64,000 nucleotides of DNA from Halomonas urumqiensis (GTDB taxonomy: Bacteria > Pseudomonadota > Gammaproteobacteria > Pseudomonadales > Halomonadaceae): NCBI RefSeq assembly GCF_003028575.1, contig NZ_PYUD01000007.1, forward strand, positions 24,558-88,557. The letters are read 5' to 3'. The notes beneath the pieces were generated by a model. That model was given only the letters and a program-made list of their open reading frames with translations, had not been told where the DNA came from and did no database searches. Below, piece after piece: positions 1 to 6,928 of the stretch. The position numbers and the translations under genes were made by a program. Every line of letters starts with the position of its first letter. Within the stretch, counting starts at the first letter, position 1.

Positions 1-210
1 GGCCGAAACGCCCAAGGCCGAAACGCCCAAGGCCGAAACGCCCAAGGCCGAAACGCCCAAGGCCGAAACGCCCAAGGCCGAAACGCCCAAGGCCGAAACG
101 CCCAAGGCCGAAACGCCCAAGGCCGAAACGCCCAAGGCCGAAGCACCCAAGGCTGAGGCGTCTAAGGCCGACACGCCCAAGGCTGAGGCTCCGAAGGCCG
201 AGGAGGAGAG
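1..210 (+). repeat. 15-bp minisatellite in the RNase E tail
   Basis: Nine perfect 15-bp units (GGCCGAAACGCCCAA) fill positions 1-135 and about five degenerate units continue to 210. The array runs off the left edge, so its full copy number is unknown. In the rne frame each unit encodes Ala-Glu-Thr-Pro-Lys, so unit gain or loss keeps the frame. The perfect identity of the left units against the degenerate right edge suggests recent expansion by slippage or unequal exchange. Confidence 0.97.
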
Positions 211-307
211 CCCAGCCAGCCGTCGGCGGCGCCGTGCGCACAATGATCCACGCGAGATCCGCCGTCGGGAACTGGAAGCCAAGGCACAGGATGGCAAGCA
301 GGGGTAA
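2..307 (+). CDS. rne: Ribonuclease E, C-terminal end (partial)
   Basis: Only the last 101 codons are in the window. They read as an (AETPK)n repeat, then an acidic patch, a run of five arginines and the ending AHNDPREIRRRELEAKA, which resembles the extreme C-terminus of Pseudomonas-type RNase E. RNase E is the endonuclease that organises the RNA degradosome; its C-terminal half is disordered and variable, which fits the repeat. The catalytic half is not present. The assignment rests on this terminal motif and on the following murB-kdsB-lpxK neighbourhood, which follows rne in pseudomonads. Stop is TAA at 305-307. Confidence 0.75.
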   Translation, partial: AETPKAETPKAETPKAETPKAETPKAETPKAETPKAETPKAETPKAEAPKAEASKADTPKAEAPKAEEESPASRRRRRAHNDPREIRRRELEAKAQDGKQG

Positions 308-324
308 CCTGATTGCCTGGTACC

Positions 325-367
325 CAACGACACCGCCCGCAGCCATTGGCTGCGGGCGGTGTCGTTG
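325..367. terminator. Bidirectional terminator between rne and murB
   Basis: A perfect 20-bp stem (325-344 with 348-367) closes a 3-nt loop, with CAACGACACC at the base and the apex GCAGCC-att-GGCTGC. It lies between the convergent ends of rne (+) and murB (-). There is no long U-tract on either strand, so it may also act as an RNA 3'-end stabiliser. Confidence 0.8.
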
Positions 368-400
368 TGGGCTGGCTGATGGCGCCAAGAGTTGGGCCGT

Positions 401-1429
401 TCAGGGATATCGCATGTCGCCACCTGCCAAGCGCGGTTCGCGCTCCAGCACGACTCCGAATCGCTCGAATACGGCGCCAGCGACTTGGCCTGCAAAGGCC
501 AACAGCTCATCAGCGTTACCCCCGCCGTGATGGACCAGCACCAGCGCCTGACGGTCATGCACCCCGAAATGCCCGTCTCGCCAGCCTTTCAAGCCACAGC
601 GCTCGATCAACCAGCCAGCCGCCAGCTTCACCGCGCCATCGGGTTGGGGAAAGTGGGGCATTCCTGGGTGATCGGCCAGCAGCTTTCGGGCGAGCGGACC
701 CGGCACCAGCGGATTCTTGAAGAAGCTTCCGGCGTTGCCGATGCGCGCGGGGTCGGGGAGTTTCTCGCGGCGAATTGCACACACCGCGTCGGCCACCTCC
801 AGGGCAGTGGGGTCGGCACCAAGTCGCGCCTGAAGATCGCCGTAACCCAGCCGCAGGGTGGGGTCGGCACTCAAGCGCAATACCAGGCGCGTGATCACCA
901 CGCGCCCCTCGAGCTCGCCCTTGAAGATACTGTCACGGTAGCCGAAGGCACACTGCTCAGGCGACAGCACCGCTTCGCGTCCATCGTCGAGATAGAGCAC
1001 GTGCACGGCGTCCAGTACGTCACAGAGCTCGACCCCATAGGCGCCGATATTCTGGATGGGTGCCGCACCGCAGTGGCCGGGAATCAGCGCCAGATTCTCG
1101 ACGCCCCACAGGCCACGCCGGGCCATGGCCATGACCAGTTCATGCCAGACCACAGCCGCTTCGGCATGAACCAGTATCGCGTCGCAGCGCTCCTCCACCC
1201 ACCAGTTGGCCATGCTTGGCGTCAGCACAAGGCCACTGAGTTGCGGCGGCAGGATCAGGTTGCTACCGCCGCCAAGCAAGGTCAGCGGCCAACCTTGGGC
1301 GCGGGCCAATGCCACGGTATCCCTCAGCGCCTTGGGGTCAGCGGGTGCGGCGAAGCGCTCGGCAATGCAAGGCAATCCCAGGGTATTGGCACTGGAAAGA
1401 TCGTAGTGCGAATGTATCGGCACACTCAA
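401..1429 (-). CDS. murB: UDP-N-acetylenolpyruvoylglucosamine reductase
   Basis: Reduces UDP-GlcNAc-enolpyruvate to UDP-MurNAc with NADPH and FAD, the second committed cytoplasmic step of peptidoglycan synthesis. The 342 residues equal the E. coli length. Visible are the FAD-binding GGGSN (53-57), the IPG...IQNIGAYG segment (116-132), YRDSIFK (164-170), typical of type I MurB, and GNAGSFFKNP (231-240) containing the catalytic serine. The longest start is TTG at 1429, overlapping the stop of the upstream phosphatase gene; a GTG two codons later (1425) is a plausible alternative. Translation is probably coupled to the upstream gene. Confidence 0.95.
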   Translation of the reverse strand: MSVPIHSHYDLSSANTLGLPCIAERFAAPADPKALRDTVALARAQGWPLTLLGGGSNLILPPQLSGLVLTPSMANWWVEERCDAILVHAEAAVVWHELVMAMARRGLWGVENLALIPGHCGAAPIQNIGAYGVELCDVLDAVHVLYLDDGREAVLSPEQCAFGYRDSIFKGELEGRVVITRLVLRLSADPTLRLGYGDLQARLGADPTALEVADAVCAIRREKLPDPARIGNAGSFFKNPLVPGPLARKLLADHPGMPHFPQPDGAVKLAAGWLIERCGLKGWRDGHFGVHDRQALVLVHHGGGNADELLAFAGQVAGAVFERFGVVLEREPRLAGGDMRYP

Positions 1430-1902
1430 CGGCTCGTCCCCAGGCGCGCCTGAATATCCACGAGCAACCCACGCGAAGCCGCCTCGATAAGATCGAAGAC
1501 CTCGTCGAAGCCGTCCTCACCGCCGAAATAGGGGTCCGGTACCTCTCTATTCTGCTGGCCGGCGAATGCCAGGAAAAGTCCCACATGGGCCTGGCAGTCA
1601 TGAGGGAGGCGTTCGCGTATCGTCGCAAGGTTGTCGTGATCCATGGCCAACACATAGTCGAAGACCACGAAATCCTCATCGGCAAGCTGTCGTGCGCGTA
1701 GCCCCGAGAGGTCCACCCCGCGACGCGCAGCGGCCTCGCACGCCCTGGGGTCGGGCGACTTGCCGACATGCCAGGGCCCAATCCCGCAGGAATCCACCGC
1801 CACCCGCGAAGCCAGGCCATGCTCGTCGAGCAGGCGACGGAACACGCCTTCGGCGGTAGGCGAACGGCAGATATTACCAAGGCAGACGAATAGCACACGC
1901 AT
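1426..1902 (-). CDS. Low-molecular-weight protein-tyrosine phosphatase
   Basis: The N-terminus has the P-loop CLGNICRS of the low-molecular-weight phosphotyrosine phosphatase family, with the nucleophilic Cys and the phosphate-binding Arg, and the later DPYFGG holds the general-acid Asp. Length is 158 residues, normal for the family. Members often act on BY-kinases in exopolysaccharide control (Wzb, Etp); no kinase or capsule gene is nearby, so the substrate here is unknown. The ATG at 1902 gives the canonical start; a GTG at 1905 is one codon upstream, 7 nt after a GGAGG sequence. It overlaps kdsB upstream and murB downstream by a few bases. Confidence 0.92.
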   Translation of the reverse strand: MRVLFVCLGNICRSPTAEGVFRRLLDEHGLASRVAVDSCGIGPWHVGKSPDPRACEAAARRGVDLSGLRARQLADEDFVVFDYVLAMDHDNLATIRERLPHDCQAHVGLFLAFAGQQNREVPDPYFGGEDGFDEVFDLIEAASRGLLVDIQARLGTSR

Positions 1903-2702
1903 CACTGGTCGGCCTCCCCCTCATCTTCCCCACCCGCGGTGAGAAGCGCCCGAACCCTGGCGAGATCCTCGGGGGTATCGACACCGGCCGGATGCGGCGC
2001 GAGCGACAACGCCACCTGAATGGCATGGCCATGATGCAGGGCACGCAATTGCTCGAGTTGCTCGAGTTGCTCGAGCGGCGAAGGTTCCCAGCCACAGTAC
2101 TCGGCAAGGAATCCGGCACGGTAGGCATAGAGCCCGACATGTCGCAGCCAGGCATCGGTATCAAGCAACTCGGGACGCTTGGCGAAGGCCTCTCTATCCC
2201 AGGGAATGGGCGCCCGGGAAAAGTAGAGCGCCCGGCCGGAGAGCGCACGCACCACCTTGACCACATTGGGGTTGAACAGGGTCTGAACGTCGCTGATCGG
2301 CTCGGCAAGCGTGGCGATGGAAGCGTCGCGATCCTCGAAGAGTCGCGCCGCCACCTGGTCAATCAGCGCCGGGGGAATCAGCGGTTCATCCCCCTGCACG
2401 TTGACCAGTACCGCATCATCGGCCAGGGCCAGTTGCTCGGCCACTTCAGCAAGCCGGTCGGTACCTGATGGATGGGCTGGGCTGGTCATCACCACCTCGG
2501 CGCCATAGGGCGCCAGTGCCTCACGAATCCGCACATCGTCGCAGGCCACCACCACTCTGCTTGCGGCACTCTCGCGGGCGCGATGCCAGACATGCGCCAC
2601 CATCGGCTCACCTGCTATCTCGGCGAGCGGCTTGCCAGGCAAGCGCGTGGACGCATGACGTGCAGGGATAACGGCGATGAAGGTCCGGTCCGTGTGTGTC
2701 AT
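1902..2702 (-). CDS. kdsB: 3-deoxy-manno-octulosonate cytidylyltransferase (CMP-Kdo synthetase)
   Basis: Activates Kdo with CTP to CMP-Kdo for inner-core LPS. The nucleotide-binding [15 protein letters not shown] at the N-terminus and [10 protein letters not shown] around residue 100 are diagnostic. At 266 residues it is longer than the 248 of E. coli; part of the excess is a (Leu-Glu-Gln)3 tract encoded by a 9-bp tandem repeat, plus an acidic [10 protein letters not shown] tail. It starts with ATG sharing one base with the stop of the Trm112-like gene (TGATG), so the two are probably translationally coupled. Kdo synthesis continues with kdsD and kdsC at the other end of the window. Confidence 0.95.
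   Translation of the reverse strand: MTHTDRTFIAVIPARHASTRLPGKPLAEIAGEPMVAHVWHRARESAASRVVVACDDVRIREALAPYGAEVVMTSPAHPSGTDRLAEVAEQLALADDAVLVNVQGDEPLIPPALIDQVAARLFEDRDASIATLAEPISDVQTLFNPNVVKVVRALSGRALYFSRAPIPWDREAFAKRPELLDTDAWLRHVGLYAYRAGFLAEYCGWEPSPLEQLEQLEQLRALHHGHAIQVALSLAPHPAGVDTPEDLARVRALLTAGGEDEGEADQ
2049..2075 (-). repeat. 9-bp tandem repeat inside kdsB
   Basis: Three perfect copies of TTGCTCGAG (plus-strand reading) encode Leu-Glu-Gln three times. The unit is a multiple of three, so copy changes keep kdsB in frame. Confidence 0.9.
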
Positions 2703-2911
2703 CAGCTGTCTCCCGAGCGCCCGGGTGAGTCATGCAGCTTCTCGTCGACCTCCAGGACACGCGCCTCCTCCGGCAGCATCACCGGAATGCCGTCGCGTAC
2801 CGGATAGGCCAGGGCATCGAACAGGCAATGAAGCTCACCCGCCTCGCGGTGGTACTTGAGCTTGCCCTTACACAGCGGGCAGACCAGCATGGCCAAAAGC
2901 TCCTTGTCCAT
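2702..2911 (-). CDS. Trm112/YcaR-family small zinc-binding protein
   Basis: 69 residues starting [18 protein letters not shown], with a CxxC at residues 11-14 and the signature [16 protein letters not shown]. This matches the Trm112-like (UPF0434, YcaR) family, which regularly sits between lpxK and kdsB in gammaproteobacteria. Bacterial function is not well established; eukaryotic Trm112 activates methyltransferases. The ATG at 2911 follows an AGAGG sequence and lies one base after the lpxK stop. Longer upstream starts would run into the lpxK coding sequence and are unlikely. Confidence 0.9.
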   Translation of the reverse strand: MDKELLAMLVCPLCKGKLKYHREAGELHCLFDALAYPVRDGIPVMLPEEARVLEVDEKLHDSPGRSGDS

Positions 2912-2912
2912 T

Positions 2913-3995
2913 TCATGTACCTCTTGATCGAGATTCGAAAGATGGTGATTCGAAAGATGGCGATCGGCAAGATGGTGAACCCCATGCCGCCACACGCTGT
3001 TCCAACCAGGCGACGAACGCGTCATCGGGCTCTGCGACCACGTCCAGTGCCCAGCTGTCGAATGGCGCCAACCCCCGGCACTTGACCGCATCCTTGGCGG
3101 TCATTACCAACGCATGGCCATCGCCGAAGGCGAGATCCTCGACACCAAAGTCGTGATGGTCGGCAAAGGCGTGCGGAATCGCCTCGATCCCGAGCCCGGC
3201 AAGGGTCGCAAAGAAGCGCGACGGATTGCCTATCCCCGCCACCGCATGCACCGGTGTCTGGAACGGCAACGGCGCCAGGGGCTCTCGCTCGCCCCCCAGG
3301 CGACGCCAGCCAGAGGGACTCAGGCGCATGCCATGCACACCCACCGGGGGCACAAACGCCGGCTCGCCGTTGACCAGCACCGCATCGACGCTGCGCAACC
3401 GCTCGAGGGGCTCGCGCAGCGGCCCGGCCGGCAGGCAGTGGCCATTACCGAAGCCGCGCTTGCCATCCACCACCACCAGTTCCAGATCGCGGGCCAGCGC
3501 CAGGTGCTGAAGCCCATCGTCACTTATCAGGATATCGCAACCGGCGTCCACAAGACGACGCGCGGCGCGCGACCGATCGGGGTCTACCATCACGGGCACG
3601 CCGGTCTGCTCGGCGAGCATGCGCGGTTCATCACCGCTCTCGCTGACAGGCGTTTCGGCCGTGACCCAAAGCGGATACGCGTGCCCCTTGGGCAGCTTGC
3701 CACCATAGCCCCGCGAGAGGATGCCCGGGTGCCACCCGCCAGCAGCAAGCCACTCGGCAAGCCAGGCCACCAGGGGTGACTTGCCGGTGCCGCCAAGGGT
3801 GATATTGCCGACCACGATCACCGGCACCGGGGCGCGCCACACGGGCTTGTCACCGCAAGCGTAGGCGTGGGCACGACGCGACATGCCACGCCGATATAGT
3901 GCTTCCAGCGGGCGCAGCCAGGCAAGGCGCGACGCCTCGCCATAGGCGGCCTCCTGCCAGTGCGTGCCGAGCCACGCGATCAGCCGTCCCGCCAA
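2913..3995 (-). CDS. lpxK: Tetraacyldisaccharide 4'-kinase
   Basis: Phosphorylates the 4' position of the lipid A disaccharide (DS-1-P to lipid IVA) at the inner membrane. The Walker A segment [13 protein letters not shown] lies near residues 62-74, followed by [14 protein letters not shown], the DDGLQH motif typical of LpxK, is also present. At 360 residues it exceeds the 328 of E. coli; the surplus is at the C-terminus, where a serine-rich tail is built from degenerate 15-bp repeats. The start is TTG at 3995, two bases after the msbA stop; an AGGAG 11 nt upstream and the lack of any good downstream ATG support it. Confidence 0.94.
   Translation of the reverse strand: MAGRLIAWLGTHWQEAAYGEASRLAWLRPLEALYRRGMSRRAHAYACGDKPVWRAPVPVIVVGNITLGGTGKSPLVAWLAEWLAAGGWHPGILSRGYGGKLPKGHAYPLWVTAETPVSESGDEPRMLAEQTGVPVMVDPDRSRAARRLVDAGCDILISDDGLQHLALARDLELVVVDGKRGFGNGHCLPAGPLREPLERLRSVDAVLVNGEPAFVPPVGVHGMRLSPSGWRRLGGEREPLAPLPFQTPVHAVAGIGNPSRFFATLAGLGIEAIPHAFADHHDFGVEDLAFGDGHALVMTAKDAVKCRGLAPFDSWALDVVAEPDDAFVAWLEQRVAAWGSPSCRSPSFESPSFESRSRGT
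2932..2976 (-). repeat. 15-bp tandem repeat at the lpxK 3' end
   Basis: Three units (GATTCGAAAGATGGT, GATTCGAAAGATGGC, GATCGGCAAGATGGT on the plus strand) encode a Pro-Ser-Phe-Glu-Ser-like unit repeated at the LpxK C-terminus. They end about 20 bp from the Trm112-like start codon. Confidence 0.85.
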
Positions 3996-3997
3996 GG

Positions 3998-5749
3998 TCA
4001 GCGGGACTCCTGGAACTGTAGACGATGCAGTGCCGCGTAGGCACCGTCTCGCGCCAGCAGCTCAGCATGGCTGCCCTGCTCAATGATCTCGCCCTGCTCC
4101 ATGACCAGGATGCGGTCCGCCCGTTCGATGGTCGAAAGCCGGTGGGCGATCACGAAGGTAGTACGCCCGCGGCACACCTCCTCCAGCGCCGCCTGGATAT
4201 AACGCTCCGACTCACTGTCCAGCGCCGAGGTCGCCTCGTCGAGGATCAACAGCGGGGCATCCTTGAAGATCGCCCGGGCGATGGCCAGACGCTGACGCTG
4301 GCCCCCGGATAGCATTACACCGTTGTCCCCGACTACCGTGGCATAGCCGCCGGAGAGGCCCTCGATGAACTCATGCGCGTGGGCGGCTTGCGCCGCCGCT
4401 TCGATGGCCACGGGGTCGGCATCGGGAACGCCATAGGCGATGTTGTCGGCAATACTCGCATTGAACAGCGTGACCTGCTGGGAAACCAAGGCAATCTGGC
4501 GGCGCAAGGGCGCCAGGCGAAAGCTCTCGAGGGGCACGCCATCGATCGACAGGCGCCCGGACGTGGGGTGGTAGAAGCGCGGCAAGAGCCCCATCAGGGT
4601 GGTCTTGCCGCTACCCGAACGGCCGACAATGGCGACCATTTCTCCAGGCGCCACCTCAAGGTCGATACCCTTTAGCACCTCGGGTTGATCATCCCCATAG
4701 GCGAAGTGGACCCCCTCGAAGCGCACGCGACCCTCGAGTCGGCCGGGTTCATGGGTACCCTGGTCACGTTCGGCGGGCTCTTCAAGCAAGCCGAACAGCT
4801 CCGTGGCCGCGGCGATACCCTTCTGGATCTCGCTGTTGATATCGGTGAGCTGGCGCACAGGCTTGGCCATCAATGACGCAGCGGTAATGAACGCCACGAA
4901 CTCGCCTGGCGTCATGTTGGCCATCAGCGCCGGCGACATCGCAAGCCACACCAGCAGCGCCAGCGACAGGGCCACCAGTAGTTGGATGACCGGCGTGCTG
5001 ATCGCGCGGGTCAGCGCCTCCTTCATGCTCTGCTGGCGGTTGTAATCGCTTGCCCTGGCAAATCGATCCTTTTCGAAGGTCTCGGCGCCGTGGGTGCGCA
5101 CCACGCGGTAGCCGGAAAGCGCCTCGGAGGCCACATGGGTGACATCGCCCATGGAGGCCTGGATGCGCGCAGAGATTCGCCGGAAGCGCTTGCTGGCGTA
5201 GCTGACGACGCCACCGATCAATGGCGTGACCACCAGGAACAGCAGCGTCAGCATCCAGTTGGTCCACAACAGGTAGCTGACAAGCCCAATCACGAATAAC
5301 CCTTCGCGCAGCAGGATGGTGATGGCATTGGTGGCAGCGCCGGTGACCTGCTCAACATGGAAGGTGACCCGCGAGATCAAATGCCCGCTGGAATGGGCGT
5401 CGAAGAAACGCCCCGGCAAATGCAGCATGTGATCGAACACGTTGCAACGCAGCGTGTGGACCACGTTGCGCGCCACGTTACTCATGAAATAGGTGCCTAG
5501 AAAGGTGCCTAGCCCACGAATCGCGAACATGCCGACCACGAACAACGGCAGGAACAACCGAAAGGCCGCATCGGGGTCCTGAATGCCATCGATCAGTCGC
5601 TTCATCATTTCGGCGAGTGCGGTGCTCGATGCCGCGTAGAGGGCATAGCCAACCACTGCCAGCGCAAAGGAGCGCCAGTGCGGCTTGACGTAGCCAAGCA
5701 GTCGCCGGTAAAGCGTCCAGCCAGAGTATTGGGTTCCGTCGTAATTCAC
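3998..5749 (-). CDS. msbA: Lipid A export ATP-binding/permease protein
   Basis: Homodimeric ABC flippase that moves lipid A-core across the inner membrane. The 583 residues are within one of E. coli MsbA. Six hydrophobic segments lie before about residue 305, then a nucleotide-binding domain with Walker A GRSGSGKTT (376-384), signature LSGGQRQRLAIARA, Walker B LLILDEATSALD and the switch His in IAHRLST. The GTG start overlaps the exbD stop (GTGA). Its place directly before lpxK fits the known msbA-lpxK pairing: LpxK completes lipid A synthesis and MsbA exports the product. Confidence 0.97.
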   Translation of the reverse strand: MNYDGTQYSGWTLYRRLLGYVKPHWRSFALAVVGYALYAASSTALAEMMKRLIDGIQDPDAAFRLFLPLFVVGMFAIRGLGTFLGTYFMSNVARNVVHTLRCNVFDHMLHLPGRFFDAHSSGHLISRVTFHVEQVTGAATNAITILLREGLFVIGLVSYLLWTNWMLTLLFLVVTPLIGGVVSYASKRFRRISARIQASMGDVTHVASEALSGYRVVRTHGAETFEKDRFARASDYNRQQSMKEALTRAISTPVIQLLVALSLALLVWLAMSPALMANMTPGEFVAFITAASLMAKPVRQLTDINSEIQKGIAAATELFGLLEEPAERDQGTHEPGRLEGRVRFEGVHFAYGDDQPEVLKGIDLEVAPGEMVAIVGRSGSGKTTLMGLLPRFYHPTSGRLSIDGVPLESFRLAPLRRQIALVSQQVTLFNASIADNIAYGVPDADPVAIEAAAQAAHAHEFIEGLSGGYATVVGDNGVMLSGGQRQRLAIARAIFKDAPLLILDEATSALDSESERYIQAALEEVCRGRTTFVIAHRLSTIERADRILVMEQGEIIEQGSHAELLARDGAYAALHRLQFQESR

Positions 5750-6183
5750 GGCGTCTCCGCTTGGGTCGATGTGGCCTGGGTCGATGCGGGCTGAGCGGTG
5801 GCGATACGCACCTGGCGGATGCCGAGCAGGCTTGCCTGGTCGAGGGCACGCACCACATCGGCGTGGCTGGCTCGACCATCTGCCTCGATCACCAGCCCCG
5901 CCTCGCGCGCCGCCTCGGCCTCGTTAGCCAGCGCCTCACCCAGCTCGGCGGCGCTGAGTTCGCGCCCCTGGAGCCGATATACCCCCTGTGCAGTCACCGC
6001 AAGCGTCACCGGAGAAACATCGGCGGCCACGCCGCTGGCACTTTCCGGCAAGGTGAGCTCGAGCGCCTGGCGCGTCTCGAAGGTGGTCGAAACCATGAAG
6101 AAGATCAGCAACAAGAACACCACGTCGATCAGCGGCGTCAGGTTCACTTCCACCGGGTCGCGGCGGGATCGCGGAAACCTCAC
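5746..6183 (-). CDS. exbD: ExbD/TolR-family biopolymer transport protein
   Basis: 145 residues with one N-terminal membrane segment (about 18-38, VVFLLLIFFMVSTTF) preceded by NLTPLIDVVF, which carries the conserved membrane Asp of ExbD/TolR proteins. The periplasmic domain contains IEADGRASHADVVRALD. With ExbB it forms a proton-driven motor that energises TonB or a Tol-like partner. The TonB or TolA partner is not in the window, so the energised system is unknown. The C-terminus ends in an Ala/Ser/Thr/Gln repeat. GTG start overlaps the exbB stop. Confidence 0.9.
   Translation of the reverse strand: MRFPRSRRDPVEVNLTPLIDVVFLLLIFFMVSTTFETRQALELTLPESASGVAADVSPVTLAVTAQGVYRLQGRELSAAELGEALANEAEAAREAGLVIEADGRASHADVVRALDQASLLGIRQVRIATAQPASTQATSTQAETP
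5763..5792 (-). repeat. 15-bp tandem repeat at the exbD 3' end
   Basis: Two near-identical 15-bp units (GGGTCGATGTGGCCT and GGGTCGATGCGGGCT) encode a Gln-Ala-Thr-Ser-Thr-like repeat at the ExbD C-terminus. Confidence 0.7.
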
Positions 6184-6893
6184 GGCTGCTTGACCCTCGG
6201 CGCGATGCGGCCATCGGCCTCCAGACGCTCCGTATCACGCTCCTGCTGCTGAGTGCCGCTGCCGTGGCGCTCGGCCAGGGTCAGCTCACCAGGATAATGG
6301 GCCAGAAACTCGACCACCTGGCCCGCCTGCTCTTCCATTCGCACCGTGATGTCCTCGACCCGACGCTGGAAATAGCGGTGAAACATCAGCGCGGGAATGG
6401 CAATGGTGAGACCGGCCGCCGTCGTGACCAGGGCACGGGAGATACCGCCGGCAAGATCGGCGGTGCGACTGGCGCCGTCACCAGCGACGATCACCGAGAA
6501 TACCTCGATCATGCCAACCACGGTGCCGAGCAGGCCGATCAATGGGGTGATCGCGGCAATCGTGCCCAGCGGGCTGAGAAAACGCTCCATGTCGTGAATC
6601 ACCGCCGTGGCGGCTTCCTGAAGCCTGGCGCGAACCTGCTCATGGCCAAGACGCGCATTGCGCAGACCCGCCGCCAGCACCCCACCCAACGGCGAATGGC
6701 TTTCCAGCCAGTAGAGGTTGACCTGCCCGCGCGAGACCAGGGTACAGACTTCCTGTCCAAGCCCGAGCGGCGCAATCCGCCCGGCACGCAGTGTCCACAA
6801 GCGTTCGATAATGATCACCGTGGCCAGCAGCGAACTGCCCAGCAACGGCAGCATCAGCCAGCCCCCGGCGACCAGGGCATCCATCATGTTCAT
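6180..6893 (-). CDS. exbB: ExbB/TolQ/MotA-family proton channel protein
   Basis: 237 residues with three membrane segments: one at the N-terminus (about 7-30) and two in the second half, including ITPLIGLLGTVVGMIEVF and the Thr-rich LVTTAAGLTIAIPALMFHRYF, both typical of the MotA/TolQ/ExbB family. It pairs with ExbD to form the stator-like proton channel. ATG follows GAGGGG at good spacing. comEC ends 36 bp upstream on the same strand, so exbB may be co-transcribed with it. Confidence 0.92.
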   Translation of the reverse strand: MNMMDALVAGGWLMLPLLGSSLLATVIIIERLWTLRAGRIAPLGLGQEVCTLVSRGQVNLYWLESHSPLGGVLAAGLRNARLGHEQVRARLQEAATAVIHDMERFLSPLGTIAAITPLIGLLGTVVGMIEVFSVIVAGDGASRTADLAGGISRALVTTAAGLTIAIPALMFHRYFQRRVEDITVRMEEQAGQVVEFLAHYPGELTLAERHGSGTQQQERDTERLEADGRIAPRVKQP

Positions 6894-6928
6894 GCGTTCC
6901 CCTCGAGAATTCCCGGCGAGCAGGCCGT

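Noticed and set aside
1-210. CRISPR-like array
   Set aside because: Units are head-to-tail with no spacers and encode an in-frame pentapeptide of rne.
392-1453. A 353-codon plus-strand open frame opposite murB
   Set aside because: It lies entirely over murB with no family motif; GC-rich coding DNA commonly leaves long open antisense frames.
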